A DNA stretch of 64,000 bases from Prevotella sp. S7-1-8 (GTDB lineage: Bacteria; Bacteroidota; Bacteroidia; Bacteroidales; Bacteroidaceae): positions 1 through 64,000 of the forward strand of contig NZ_JRNC01000033.1 in NCBI RefSeq assembly GCF_000758925.1, read 5' to 3'. A program made the translations under genes and the position numbers. Below the pieces are notes generated by a model. That model made no database searches, was not told the DNA's origin, and saw only the letters and a list, made by a program, of their open reading frames with translations. Below are positions 52,339 through 61,957 of this stretch, piece by piece (the first letter of the stretch is position 1; each line of letters starts with the position of its first letter).

Positions 52339-54963
52339 ATGCACTATAACAAGAATAGTATACTTGCGGCTGTCATCGCTATGACTTGCTGCGCAGGCGT
52401 GAAAGCTCAAGACAAAATAGTTTTTCCCGACATCACTTACGCGGGAACGCCACGAAACGCGGTTATTGGCGGCTTTAACGTTAGCGGTATGGACGGGTAC
52501 GAGGATTACATGCTCACAAGTATTTCCGGACTTACCGTTGGACAGCACATCACGTTGCCGGGCAGCGAGATAACCGAGGCGGTGAAGCGATATTGGAGGC
52601 ATGGCCTGTTCTCGGACGTGCAAATCTCTGCCGACTCGTTGGTGGGCGACAAGGTTTACCTGCATATAGCCCTGAAACCAAGACCCCGGGTGTCGCAAAT
52701 CAACTATATTGGCTTGAAGAAAAGCGAGCGCGAGGACATGGAAAAAAAGCTCGGAATGATCAAGGGTGGGCAGATTACCCCCAACATGATAGACCGCGCG
52801 AAAATCCTCGCCAAGAAGTATTTTGACGACAAAGGCTTTCAAAATGCGGATATAGACATACAGCAACGGGAGGATATCACGGCTAAAAATCAGGTGATAC
52901 TTGACGTGATAATCGACAAAAAACAAAAGATCAAGGTCAAGAATATTATTATAGAGGGTAACGAACACCTCAAGGATGCCAAAATAAAAGGAGGGCTCTT
53001 CGCCAAGGGCGTGTTCTCAAAGACCCACGAGGCGGGCAAACTGTCATCATTCTTGAAAACGAAAAAGTTTACCCCGGAGCGTTGGAAGGAGGACAAGGAA
53101 AAACTTATCAGCAAATATTACGAGTTGGGTTATCGCGATGCCGTTATCTTGAAAGACAGCGTGTGGAACGCCGACGACCGGCATGTAAACGTTTATGTGA
53201 AAGTGGATGAGGGGCAGCGATACTACATTCGTAACATACACTGGGTGGGAAACACGGTGTACAACTCTAATTTCCTGAACGATGTGCTGCGCATGAGGGC
53301 CGGCGACGTGTACAATCAGAAGTTCTTGAACAAGCGCGTTAACGAGGATGATGATGCCGTGCACAACCTATACTATAATAATGGATACGTGTTTTCCAAT
53401 GTGCAACCTACCGAGGTGAATATCGTGGGCGACTCCATCGACCTCGAGATGCGTATCGTAGAGGGGCCTCAGGCACACTTGAGCCACGTGCGAATAAATG
53501 GCAATGACCGCCTGTATGAAAACGTGGTGCGCCGTGAGTTGCACACCAAGCCAGGCGATTTGTTCTCGAGAGAAGCCCTCATGAGGTCTGCTCGAGAGCT
53601 GGCTTCCATGGGGCATTTTGACCCGGAAAAGGTCTCGCCCGACGTGGTTCCAAATATAGAGAACGGCACTGTGGACGTAAACTGGAACCTTGTGCCGAAG
53701 TCTAACGACCAAGTGGAGTTCTCCTTGGGTTGGGGACAGACTGGCGTCATTGGGCGAGTGGGCCTCACACTGAACAACTTCTCCATGGCCAACCTCTTCA
53801 ACAAGAACAAGGAGCATCGCGGCATCTTGCCTATTGGCGACGGCGAAAAGCTGTCTCTTGGTGTTCAAACCAATGGTACGTACTATCAAAGCTATAACGC
53901 CGGCTACTCCACCAACTGGTTTGGCGGTAAACGACCAATCCAATTGTCCCTCGGAGTGTACTATTCCAAGATGACTGACATATCGAGCAATTTCTACAAT
54001 CAGGCTTGGAACAACAGCTATTACTCTTACATGATGGGCAGTAGTAGCTATGGTTACAACTATACCAACTATGAGAACTATTACGACCCGGATAAATACT
54101 TAAAACTCTTCGGCGCCAATTTGGGGTGGGGAAAACGCTTGAGATGGCCCGATGACTATTTCATGCTCTCGCTTCAATTGTCTTTCACTCGTTACATGCT
54201 GAAGAATTGGAAGTATTTTATGATGTCTACGGGAAGCTCCAACAGTCTTAATTTGAGTATCTCGCTGAACCGGTCGTCTACCGACAACCAACTGTTCCCG
54301 CGACGTGGGTCGGAGTTTACGGCCAGCGCTACAATAACGCCGCCATGGTCAAAGTGGGACAACAAAGACTACAAGAGCCTCGCCAACAATCCCTATTCGC
54401 CTAATTTCCAAAAAGAGCAACAAGAGAAATACCGCTGGATAGAGTATCACAAGTGGAAATTCAAGGCTCGTACATTCACGGCATTGACCGCCTCGCAGAA
54501 GTGTCTGGTGCTCATGACGCGTGTCGAGTTGGGGCTTCTTGGCTCTTACAACAAGTATAAGAAGAGCCCATTCGAGACTTATTACATGGGTGGCGATGGC
54601 ATGAGCGGCTACTCTTCAAGCTACGCCACAGAGACCATAGGGCTTCGTGGCTATGAGAATGGGTCGCTAACGACGGGCAACGGGGGCTATGCCTACGACC
54701 GGTTCACCCTCGAATTGCGCTATCCGCTCATGCTTGGCAATACCACGATATATGCGCTCAGCTTCCTTGAGGGTGGAAACGCGTGGACGGAAACAAACAA
54801 GTTCAACCCGTTCGACATGAAACGCTCCGCTGGAGTGGGTGTGAGAATCTTCCTCCCGATGGTCGGATTGATGGGTATTGATTGGGCATACGGTTTCGAC
54901 AAAGTGTCCAGTGGCAAGATAGGTGGCAGCCAATTCCACTTCATCCTTGGCCAAGAGTTCTGA
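52339..54963 (+). CDS. bamA: Outer membrane protein assembly factor BamA
   Basis: 874 residues with a signal peptide (VIAMTCCAGVKA|Q). Five POTRA repeats occupy about 25-440, each with a beta-alpha-alpha-beta-beta pattern (VKRYWRHGLFSDVQISAD, AKKYFDDKGFQNADI, LYYNNGYVFSNVQPTEV). The barrel begins near 470 (FSLGWGQTGVIGRVGLTLNNFS). The conserved loop-6 region is GLRGYENGSL, and the terminal strand is GGSQFHFILGQEF with a final Phe. It inserts outer membrane barrels in the outer membrane. It lies between uppS and three ompH/Skp-type genes that probably supply chaperones for its substrates. Confidence 0.95.
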   Translation: MHYNKNSILAAVIAMTCCAGVKAQDKIVFPDITYAGTPRNAVIGGFNVSGMDGYEDYMLTSISGLTVGQHITLPGSEITEAVKRYWRHGLFSDVQISADSLVGDKVYLHIALKPRPRVSQINYIGLKKSEREDMEKKLGMIKGGQITPNMIDRAKILAKKYFDDKGFQNADIDIQQREDITAKNQVILDVIIDKKQKIKVKNIIIEGNEHLKDAKIKGGLFAKGVFSKTHEAGKLSSFLKTKKFTPERWKEDKEKLISKYYELGYRDAVILKDSVWNADDRHVNVYVKVDEGQRYYIRNIHWVGNTVYNSNFLNDVLRMRAGDVYNQKFLNKRVNEDDDAVHNLYYNNGYVFSNVQPTEVNIVGDSIDLEMRIVEGPQAHLSHVRINGNDRLYENVVRRELHTKPGDLFSREALMRSARELASMGHFDPEKVSPDVVPNIENGTVDVNWNLVPKSNDQVEFSLGWGQTGVIGRVGLTLNNFSMANLFNKNKEHRGILPIGDGEKLSLGVQTNGTYYQSYNAGYSTNWFGGKRPIQLSLGVYYSKMTDISSNFYNQAWNNSYYSYMMGSSSYGYNYTNYENYYDPDKYLKLFGANLGWGKRLRWPDDYFMLSLQLSFTRYMLKNWKYFMMSTGSSNSLNLSISLNRSSTDNQLFPRRGSEFTASATITPPWSKWDNKDYKSLANNPYSPNFQKEQQEKYRWIEYHKWKFKARTFTALTASQKCLVLMTRVELGLLGSYNKYKKSPFETYYMGGDGMSGYSSSYATETIGLRGYENGSLTTGNGGYAYDRFTLELRYPLMLGNTTIYALSFLEGGNAWTETNKFNPFDMKRSAGVGVRIFLPMVGLMGIDWAYGFDKVSSGKIGGSQFHFILGQEF

Positions 54964-55163
54964 CAATTCATCGGCGACACGGCGCTGTGGCACTGTCAGC
55001 TTGAGCACATCAAATGCCTGCCACCGCGCCAAGGCCGACCATAATTCATGGCGTGGGAGCATGGCGCGACGACATGTTAATAAAAAGTAAAACCAAACGC
55101 ACGCGTAACTATATGGCTCGTACGCTCGTCTTGAAAGGAACATGGGCACTTTAAAACAATAGC

Positions 55164-55718
55164 ATGATGAAAAAAACAATGAACAAAACAATATCAGGAG
55201 CGCTAGCGAAAGTATTTTTGCTCACGTTGACGCTCACCTTTGGCACCATCAAGGGCAACGCTCAGAAGTTCGCCCTCATAGACATGGAATACGTGTTAAA
55301 AAACATTCCCGCGTACGAGCGTGCCAACGAGCAGCTCAACCAAGTATCAAAGAAATGGCAGGCGGAGGTTGAGGCCCTCAACACAGAGGCTGCCACGATG
55401 TACAAAAACTATCAAAACGAGATGGTGTTTCTCTCGCAAGAGCAGAAAAAAGCCAAGCAAGAGCAGATCATGGCCAAGGAGAAGCAAGCCGCGGAACTGA
55501 AGAAAAGGTATTTCTCGCCAGAAGGAGAGCTGTTCAAAAAGCGTCAAAGCTTGATGACCCCCATACAAGAAGAGATATACAACGCGGTCAAGGAAATATC
55601 CGACCTACGTGGTTACAGCTTGGTGCTCGACCGCGCTTCCGATACCGCGATTATCTTTGGCTCGCCCAAAATAGACATATCGAACGAGGTGTTGGACAAA
55701 TTGGGCTACGGCAGATGA
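55164..55718 (+). CDS. OmpH/Skp family periplasmic chaperone, first copy
   Basis: 184 residues with a signal peptide ending FGTIKGNA|Q. The mature part starts KFALIDMEYVLKNIPAYERANE. A long coiled coil then carries many Lys/Glu/Gln (SKKWQAEVEALNTEAATMYKNY, KAKQEQIMAKEKQAAELKKRYF). It ends GYSLVLDRASDTAIIF, the Skp head domain. Skp traps unfolded outer membrane proteins on the way to BamA. It is the first of three tandem copies, which differ enough to be old duplications. Confidence 0.92.
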   Translation: MMKKTMNKTISGALAKVFLLTLTLTFGTIKGNAQKFALIDMEYVLKNIPAYERANEQLNQVSKKWQAEVEALNTEAATMYKNYQNEMVFLSQEQKKAKQEQIMAKEKQAAELKKRYFSPEGELFKKRQSLMTPIQEEIYNAVKEISDLRGYSLVLDRASDTAIIFGSPKIDISNEVLDKLGYGR

Positions 55719-55818
55719 GCCGACATTTTCAAAACAACAACAACAAAGGCGGCCGGGACAAACAGGCTGTCTCCTGCCTCAAAATAGAACAATTAACAAT
55801 TAAACAATAGAAAAAGAA

Positions 55819-56313
55819 ATGAAAAAACTTATTTTAATGTTGATGCTGATGGCACCTTTGGCTACGTTCGCGCAAAAGTTTGGCAAGGTTAATACCAATA
55901 CCATCATGCAGACATTGCCTGAAATCTCAAAGATCAATGGCGAGCTTGAGGCCACGGCCAAACAGTACGAGAACGAGTTGAAGGCCATGCAAGACGAGCT
56001 GCAGCGCCAAGCCGAGGCGTATGATAAAGGCAAGAGCACGATGAACGCGACCGCCCAAAAAAACAAGGAGCAAGAGTTGCAGCAGCTCTACCAAAAGTAC
56101 CAACAGACACAGGTGGACAATCAAAAAGCCCTTCAGAAGGCACAGCAAGACAAGATGCAGCCCATCATCAACAAAGTGCGCAGCGCCATCGAGAGTGTTG
56201 GCAAGGCTGGCGGTTACACCTATATCTTTGAGGACGGTGTAGCCATTTACACCGGCGCCAACGTGGAAGACGTTACCTCCAAGGTTCAGGCGGCGCTTAC
56301 CAAGATGAAGTAA
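55819..56313 (+). CDS. OmpH/Skp family periplasmic chaperone, second copy
   Basis: 164 residues with a signal peptide (LILMLMLMAPLATFA|Q). FGKVNTNTIMQTLPEISKI opens the family domain, followed by a glutamine-rich coiled coil (LQRQAEAYDKGKSTMNATAQK, LYQKYQQTQVDNQKALQKAQQDKMQ) and a GYTYIFEDGVAIY head. It is the shortest of the three copies. It is 100 bases after the first copy on the same strand. Confidence 0.92.
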   Translation: MKKLILMLMLMAPLATFAQKFGKVNTNTIMQTLPEISKINGELEATAKQYENELKAMQDELQRQAEAYDKGKSTMNATAQKNKEQELQQLYQKYQQTQVDNQKALQKAQQDKMQPIINKVRSAIESVGKAGGYTYIFEDGVAIYTGANVEDVTSKVQAALTKMK

Positions 56314-56453
56314 CGCGTCGCGTTAAGCCAACCCAAGTTAAGAAGCCAAGAATGCCAATGGAGGCCACTGACGCGAGGTGGCGTCCGTTGGCATCTTGAC
56401 CATTTTACTTTTTATCAATCTTATCGCTCAATCTCACAAAGTGATTATCCACT

Positions 56454-57008
56454 ATGAAAAAACTGTTCCTATCCTTATTTTTTGTCACGGCAACTCTGTG
56501 CGCTATGGCGCAAGATATGAGCGTGGCATCCCAAACCTCGGCCGTGTCAAAACAACAGGTGCAGACTTTCCGTTTTGGGTATTTAAGCTATCAAACGGCC
56601 CTGCAATCCATGCCCGGCTACGCCTTGGCGCGTCGCAAGCTTGAAGATTTGCGCATAAAATACGATGCCGAGATGAAGCGAGTGGAGGAGGAGTTCAACA
56701 AGAAATACGAGGATTTCTTGGAGGGACAGCGAGATTTCGCGCCATCCATCCGCCAGAAACGCCAAGCCGAGTTGCAAGAGCTCATGGAAAAAAACATTGC
56801 TTTCAAGAAAGAGGCCCAGCGCCTTTTGGCAAAAGCCGAAACCGAGGCTTACGATCCTTTGAGAGAGAAACTCGCGAATGCCATTCTCGTCGTCGGCAAG
56901 GAAAAAGGCCTGGCCTTTATCCTTAACACTGACAACAACGCGGTGCCATATATCAATGTAGAGATGGGCGAGAATGTGGCGGAAGCCGTAAGCGCCGCCA
57001 TGCGTTAA
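56454..57008 (+). CDS. OmpH/Skp family periplasmic chaperone, third copy
   Basis: 184 residues with a signal peptide (LSLFFVTATLCAMA|Q). After a Ser/Thr/Gln-rich linker comes RFGYLSYQTALQSMPGYALARRKLEDL. A strongly charged coiled coil follows (YDAEMKRVEEEFNKKYEDFL, QAELQELMEKNIAFKKEAQRLL). The end is GLAFILNTDNNAVPYINVEMGENV. It is 18 bases before murI and probably co-transcribed with it. Confidence 0.92.
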   Translation: MKKLFLSLFFVTATLCAMAQDMSVASQTSAVSKQQVQTFRFGYLSYQTALQSMPGYALARRKLEDLRIKYDAEMKRVEEEFNKKYEDFLEGQRDFAPSIRQKRQAELQELMEKNIAFKKEAQRLLAKAETEAYDPLREKLANAILVVGKEKGLAFILNTDNNAVPYINVEMGENVAEAVSAAMR

Positions 57009-57026
57009 CCCACCAAAGACGACAGC

Positions 57027-57872
57027 ATGTTCCAAGCGTTGCCCATACAAGAAAATGGAGCCATTGGCATTTTTGATTCAGGCTATGGCGGGCTTACCAT
57101 ACTGAGCGGCATACGCCGCCTGTTGCCTCAGTACGACTATCTATACCTTGGTGACAATGCCCGCGCCCCATACGGTGTGCGCTCGTTTGAGGTGGTGTAC
57201 GATTTCACGAGGCAAGCCGTAGAAAAACTTTTCAGAATGGGTTGCCAACTCGTCATTTTGGGATGTAACACCGCTTCGGCCAAAGCGCTGCGCTCCATTC
57301 AGCAAAACGACTTGCCCCATTGGGCGCCAGACCGTCGTGTGCTTGGCGTCATACGCCCCACGGCCGAGATCATTGGCACCATCACCCGCAACGATCACGT
57401 AGGCTTGCTTGCCACGGAGGGAACGGTGAGAAGCCATAGTTACGAACTCGAGATTGCCAAGCTGTGGCCCAATATCAAGCTCACGGGGCAGGCATGCCCC
57501 TTTTGGGTGCCTCTCGTGGAGTACAACGAGGCCTCCTCTCCCGGCGCCGACTATTTTGTAAAAAAACGCATAGACCAGCTCATGGGGCAAGACCCCGATA
57601 TTGACACCATCATCCTCGGGTGCACCCACTTTCCGCTACTCATGCCCAAGATCAAGAAATTTGTGCGTCCGGACGTCCGTATCGTCTCGCAAGGCGAATA
57701 CGTGGCCGAGAGCTTGAAAGACTATTTGGGCAGGCACCAGTCTTTGGAAAAACGACTAACCAAGGGGGGAGGAGCCAAATATTTCACCACGGAGAACCCG
57801 GATAAGTTCAAGGAGCGTGCCGCCATCTTCGTCAAAGAAGACGTAAGCGTGGGGCATCTTGACCTCGAATAG
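57027..57872 (+). CDS. murI: Glutamate racemase
   Basis: 281 residues. Catalytic cysteines are Cys80 (VILGCNTASAK) and Cys199 (IILGCTHFPLL). The substrate-binding FDSGYGGLTIL (16-26) and YLGDNARAPYG (40-50) loops are in place. It converts L- to D-glutamate for peptidoglycan in the cytoplasm. It closes the bamA-ompH cluster, as in related genomes. The hairpin TGCCCCGA...TCGGGCA (57914-57937) after the stop may terminate the unit. Confidence 0.96.
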   Translation: MFQALPIQENGAIGIFDSGYGGLTILSGIRRLLPQYDYLYLGDNARAPYGVRSFEVVYDFTRQAVEKLFRMGCQLVILGCNTASAKALRSIQQNDLPHWAPDRRVLGVIRPTAEIIGTITRNDHVGLLATEGTVRSHSYELEIAKLWPNIKLTGQACPFWVPLVEYNEASSPGADYFVKKRIDQLMGQDPDIDTIILGCTHFPLLMPKIKKFVRPDVRIVSQGEYVAESLKDYLGRHQSLEKRLTKGGGAKYFTTENPDKFKERAAIFVKEDVSVGHLDLE

Positions 57873-58002
57873 CTCGCGTGGGAGCGTCCCTGCGTAGCCT
57901 TGGCCCATGACACTGCCCCGAATTTCCATGTCGGGCAATCGTAAAAATGTCACATTCGACATTTCCGGCAAAACGCCTATAACCCTTTAAATACACTATA
58001 TC

Positions 58003-58341
58003 ATGCAAGAAACCAGACAAAACAAAATAGCTCGACTATTGCAAAAAGAGTTGGCGGAGATTTTCCAAAGCCAGACACGGCAGATGCGTGGCGTGTTGAT
58101 CAGCGTCACGCGCGTACGCGTAAGTCCGGATCTCAGCGTTTGCACGGCCTACCTGAGCATATTCCCGTCTGAAAAATCAAAGGAGCTTTTGGAGAATATA
58201 ACGGCCAACGAGAAAACCGTGCGATACGAACTTGGCAAGCGCGTGCGCAACCAGTTGCGCATCATACCGGAGCTTCGGTTCTTTATAGACGACAGCTTGG
58301 ACTACATTGACCACATTGACGACCTGCTCAAAAATTCTTGA
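58003..58341 (+). CDS. rbfA: Ribosome-binding factor A
   Basis: 112 residues, normal length. It opens with ETRQNKIARLLQKELAEIFQ, has the KH-like RGVLISVTRVRVSPDLSVCTAYLSIFP stretch and the final RIIPELRFFIDDSLDYIDHIDDLL. It binds the 30S subunit and helps mature the 16S rRNA 5' end. It is 113 bases before the LolE-type permease gene. Confidence 0.95.
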   Translation: MQETRQNKIARLLQKELAEIFQSQTRQMRGVLISVTRVRVSPDLSVCTAYLSIFPSEKSKELLENITANEKTVRYELGKRVRNQLRIIPELRFFIDDSLDYIDHIDDLLKNS

Positions 58342-58454
58342 CACGCTTGCCACCCACCCTTTTCCATAAAGTCTGCCAATCGTCACGCTCGCACAGGGAA
58401 GGGTTCAAGGAAAACTATGGGCAGCTTTTTGAACTATAGAACAAACATACAAAC

Positions 58455-59798
58455 ATGAGTCAGGAAAACCAGAGGGGCATCCCACGGCGCGAAGAAGTTT
58501 CTTCCGCCAACCGGCCATTTACCGTCGACCAAGGCCTTGAGCCATCCCGCCGAGGCGACAGCGGACGTGCTTTTTCTTTTTTTGTGGCACGCCGCTATTT
58601 GTTTTCCAAGAAAAAAACGCACGCCATCAATGTCATATCCCTTATTTCCGTTATTGGCGTGGCCATCGCCACTATGGCGTTGGTAGTGGTGTTGTCTGTT
58701 TTCAATGGTTTTCATGACCTTGTGGCTGGCTTCTTCACCAACTTCGACCCACAGCTCAAGGTCACGCCCGTCAAGGGCAAGGCGGTGCCTGCCGACGACC
58801 CCGTTCTAACCCAAATCAGCAAGATGCCGCAGGTGCAAGTGGCCACGCGAACCATGCAAGACATAGCCTTGGCCGTTTACCAAGACAAGCAAGCCGTGAT
58901 CACCCTCAAAGGAGTGGATGACAATTTTGACGCTCTCACCCACATCAACGAGATTCTTTACGGCGATGGCGAGTTCCAGTTGCGCACAGCCAACTTGCAA
59001 TTTGGTACACCGGGCATACGCTTGGCGCAGACTCTTGGCACCGGGACGTGCTGGCCCAATTTTATGAAGCTGTACGCACCCAAGCGTGACGGGCAGTTGG
59101 ACCTTTCCAATCCGGATGATGGGTTTGTGGTAGACTCGCTCGTTTCGTCGGGTGTAGTGTTCGCCGTGAACCAAGGCAAGTACGACAAGAACTACATGCT
59201 CACCAGCCTTGGATTTGCTCAAAACCTGTTTGGCGCGCCCGGTATGGTTTCGGCTTTGGAGATAAGGCTCAAGCCGGGGGCTGATATCGATCAGGTGAAA
59301 GCCGAGATGCGTAGGGTGGCCGGAGATCGGTTCAAGGTGCAAGACCGTTTTGAGCAACAGGCCGACACGTTCAAGATCATGCAGATAGAAAAGCTCATGG
59401 CCTACATATTTCTCACGTTTATCCTCGTGGTGGCGTGTTTCAACATCGTGGGCTCTTTGTCCATGCTTATCATAGACAAGAAGAAAGACGTGGGCACCTT
59501 GCGCAATTTGGGGGCTACGGATAGGCAGATCAACCGTATTTTCTTGTTCGAGGGGCGTCTCATCAGTGTCATAGGCGCCATCGTGGGCATATTGCTCGGC
59601 CTGCTGATGTGCTGGTTGCAGCAAGAATATGGCTTGGTCAAGATGGGCAAGGCTGACGGCACTTTCGTTGTCAACGCCTATCCCGTGAGCGTGCATTATG
59701 TGGACGTGTTCTTCGTTTTCGTCACCGTCATAGCGGCTGGATGGCTCGCCGTGTGGTATCCGGTGAAAACATTTGCCAAGCGAAACCTTACTGTTTGA
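58455..59798 (+). CDS. LolE/FtsX-family ABC transporter permease
   Basis: 447 residues. After a polar 35-residue lead comes a TM helix within FFVARRYLFSKKKTHAINVISLISVIGVAIATMALVVVLSVFNGFHD. A large periplasmic MacB_PCD-like domain of 200 residues follows, then three membrane spans (YIFLTFILVVACFNIVGSLSML, LISVIGAIVGILLGLLM, YVDVFFVFVTVIAAGWLAV). The LRNLGATDRQINRIFLFEG loop contacts an ATPase. This is the layout of LolC/LolE, which release lipoproteins from the inner membrane. The ATPase partner (LolD) is not adjacent. It follows rbfA, a gene order seen in other Bacteroidota. Confidence 0.85.
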   Translation: MSQENQRGIPRREEVSSANRPFTVDQGLEPSRRGDSGRAFSFFVARRYLFSKKKTHAINVISLISVIGVAIATMALVVVLSVFNGFHDLVAGFFTNFDPQLKVTPVKGKAVPADDPVLTQISKMPQVQVATRTMQDIALAVYQDKQAVITLKGVDDNFDALTHINEILYGDGEFQLRTANLQFGTPGIRLAQTLGTGTCWPNFMKLYAPKRDGQLDLSNPDDGFVVDSLVSSGVVFAVNQGKYDKNYMLTSLGFAQNLFGAPGMVSALEIRLKPGADIDQVKAEMRRVAGDRFKVQDRFEQQADTFKIMQIEKLMAYIFLTFILVVACFNIVGSLSMLIIDKKKDVGTLRNLGATDRQINRIFLFEGRLISVIGAIVGILLGLLMCWLQQEYGLVKMGKADGTFVVNAYPVSVHYVDVFFVFVTVIAAGWLAVWYPVKTFAKRNLTV

Positions 59799-60201
59799 GC
59801 GCAAAAATGGCAGGTGAAAATACCTGACAAAACCTCTTTTGAGAATCGCGTGTTTGCAAATGACAGGCATCTTGGCCGCAAATACGCGATTTTTGAGCGT
59901 GTTATTTATTTCGCTGTGAATAAGGCAGATGTGCCATTCTTGCCATTTTTGCGTTCAAAAAACATTACGCGGGGTTTGCCATTGAGTATCATTCGCCTTT
60001 CGATCAGTTACCAATGGGCATGGCGTTCGCGCTTTGTCGCGCAGCCATCAAGACCTAAACGGAGCGCGATTAAGCTGTTATCGCATGGAATAAGGGGTTC
60101 GATTTAGGCAAGAGCTACATGCGGAGCTCGTAAAAATAGCTAAATACCGTCCTAAAACGCCCATGTCGCACCATGCGTTTTTAGTGACTATTGTTTTACA
60201 T
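59799..60201. other. Convergent intergenic region with repeat copy 4
   Basis: No gene. Almost the whole stretch is the composite repeat (59813-60061) and its flanks. CGCATGG occurs near 60173 at the end of the ABC gene. Confidence 0.45.
59813..60061 (-). repeat. Composite structured intergenic repeat, copy 4
   Basis: Reading leftward: CGTTTAGG (60061-60054), CCATTGG (60017-60011), a stem-loop with arms 59890-59878 (ATCGCGTATTTGC) and 59857-59842 (TTGCAAACACGCGATT), then the tail GTTTTGTCAGGTATTTTCAC (59832-59813). The first two blocks are in reverse order compared with the other copies. It lies downstream of the ABC ATPase gene in the same direction. Confidence 0.65.
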
Positions 60202-60969
60202 TTATTTTGCTTCCAAAACACTTTGGTCGTTTATGCCCATGGAATGGCACTCGCCATTTATGTCGCGAATGTAATCGCGCATCCGTTCTTTGGGGTACTC
60301 GGCCAGGTTGTGCCGCAATGAGAGAAGGCGGTCGGCGTGCTTGAGGGCAAGCTCAAGGTCGTGGGTTGAGAGCAACACAATCTTGTCGAGTTGGTTGGCC
60401 AAGCGTCTAAGCATGACCATTGTCCGCACTTTGCTTGGATAGTCAAGGTAGGCCGTGGGCTCGTCAAGGATGATGATAGGTGTTTGTTGGGCCAATGCCT
60501 TGGCAATCATTACTTTTTGTCGCTCGCCGTCACTCAGCGCGTCGAACTGCCGATTGGCGAAGTGTGCCAATTCGGTTACTTGTAGGGCCTTGTCCACGAC
60601 CGTCTCGTCCGCGGTGGTTAACCGGCCGAAAAATCCAGTGTAAGGCAGTCGGCCCATGGCCACCACCTGCCGAACGGTGAGCAGCCGCGCGTCGGGGCGC
60701 TCGGTAAGCACCACGGATACCGTTCGCGCCAACTCTCCCGGCGTGAGCGTGTCAAGGTTTATGGCGTGCCCGGCGTCAGCCTTGAAGGTCACGCGCCCTG
60801 CTTTGCTGGGTTGCAAGGCGGCCATCGTACGCAGCAGCGTTGACTTGCCCACGCCGTTCGTGCCAATCAGGGCTGTGAGCTGCCCGCTTCTTATCTCAGC
60901 GGCGAGACCGCTCTTGACCACCTTGTTTTTGTAACCTATGGCGAGGTTTTCAAGCGTGATGAGGCTCAT
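60202..60969 (-). CDS. ABC transporter ATP-binding protein, FecE/BtuD-like
   Basis: 255 residues. Walker A is GTNGVGKST (36-44), the signature LSDGER is at 145-150, Walker B IIILDE at 165-170, and the H-loop follows in LLSTHDLELAL. Subfamily features (a Q-loop region with RQVVAMGRLPYTGFFG) point to iron-siderophore, haem or cobalamin uptake. It energises import with a BtuC-type permease and a binding protein. Neither is encoded on either side, so the permease is elsewhere or the ATPase serves several systems. It starts 22 bases after the hydrolase gene's end in coordinates, being upstream on the right. Confidence 0.88.
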   Translation of the reverse strand: MSLITLENLAIGYKNKVVKSGLAAEIRSGQLTALIGTNGVGKSTLLRTMAALQPSKAGRVTFKADAGHAINLDTLTPGELARTVSVVLTERPDARLLTVRQVVAMGRLPYTGFFGRLTTADETVVDKALQVTELAHFANRQFDALSDGERQKVMIAKALAQQTPIIILDEPTAYLDYPSKVRTMVMLRRLANQLDKIVLLSTHDLELALKHADRLLSLRHNLAEYPKERMRDYIRDINGECHSMGINDQSVLEAK

Positions 60970-60991
60970 GTCGTGTTGTCAAGGCGGGCGG

Positions 60992-61957
60992 CTAATTGGC
61001 TGGGAAATATTTGCTTACAAACTCCCTCACAACATTGGTGTATTCTTTTTTGTGGTCGCGGTAGCTCTGCGCGTGGGCGGAGCCGGGCGCCACGTACAGC
61101 CGTTTGGCGCCAGGCTTGGCCCGGTACAGGTCGTAAACCATCGACGTTGGCACATAGGTGTCTTTGCCACCATGAATAAAGAGCATGGGCTTGTGGCATT
61201 TTCTCACTTGGTCTATGGGCGAGTTCTCGCCAAAAGACCATCCGTATTTCAGCTTGCAGAGTGTCGAGGTGGTATACATCAAAGGGAACGGCGGCAAGCC
61301 AAACTGCTCTTTTAGCTGGTAGGCGAACAAGTCCCAAGCCGAGCTGTAGCCACAATCGTCCACGAAACACCTGACCGCGGCCGGTGTCTCGTCGCCCGAT
61401 AGGTTCATCGTGGTGGCTCCTCCCATGGACACGCCGTGCACCACGATGTTGGCGCGTCCGGCGCTGTCGCGAAACAGCGAGTCGGCTATGATAGCCCACC
61501 GCAACACGTCACGGCGCTCCTTCCACCCCATCTGCACGGCCTTGCCCTCACTTTTGCCGTGGGCGTGAAGGTCGGGCAGCAGCACGTTGAAGCCCAAGTC
61601 GTGATTGTACATATAGCCCAAATGGAGCATGCCCATGGCGTTGTCGGTATAGCCATGCACCACGATGGCCACGCGGTTGGTCTTCTGGCGCGCGCGCATG
61701 AAGATGGCATGGTGACGCTCGCCGGTCTGCATGGTCACGAAAGTGTCGCGCAGGGCCTTGACCCGTCGCAAAGAGTCCATCCATGGTTTTGTCTCTGGGT
61801 AGATGGCTTCCATCTGCGCGTACTTGGCCTCGTAGCTGCGCATGCCATTGCTCTCTGGCGTGAGGGCGTAAGACAACATATACACGCTGCCTGCCAAAAT
61901 GACGAGGAAGAGCAGCCCAACCACGAGGGCTGCGCAACCTATGGATTTACGTTTCAT
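60992..61957 (-). CDS. Membrane-anchored alpha/beta hydrolase
   Basis: 321 residues. One hydrophobic span (about 8-30) anchors the N-terminus. The hydrolase core has the nucleophile Ser177 in GVSMGG, an HGYTDN oxyanion loop, Asp266 in GGKDTYVP and His295 in SAHAQSY, which complete the triad. The family covers esterases and peptidases, and the substrate is unknown. It overlaps the end of the yitT gene by 11 bases and is 22 bases upstream of the ABC ATPase gene, so the three leftward genes form one operon. Confidence 0.87.
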   Translation of the reverse strand: MKRKSIGCAALVVGLLFLVILAGSVYMLSYALTPESNGMRSYEAKYAQMEAIYPETKPWMDSLRRVKALRDTFVTMQTGERHHAIFMRARQKTNRVAIVVHGYTDNAMGMLHLGYMYNHDLGFNVLLPDLHAHGKSEGKAVQMGWKERRDVLRWAIIADSLFRDSAGRANIVVHGVSMGGATTMNLSGDETPAAVRCFVDDCGYSSAWDLFAYQLKEQFGLPPFPLMYTTSTLCKLKYGWSFGENSPIDQVRKCHKPMLFIHGGKDTYVPTSMVYDLYRAKPGAKRLYVAPGSAHAQSYRDHKKEYTNVVREFVSKYFPAN

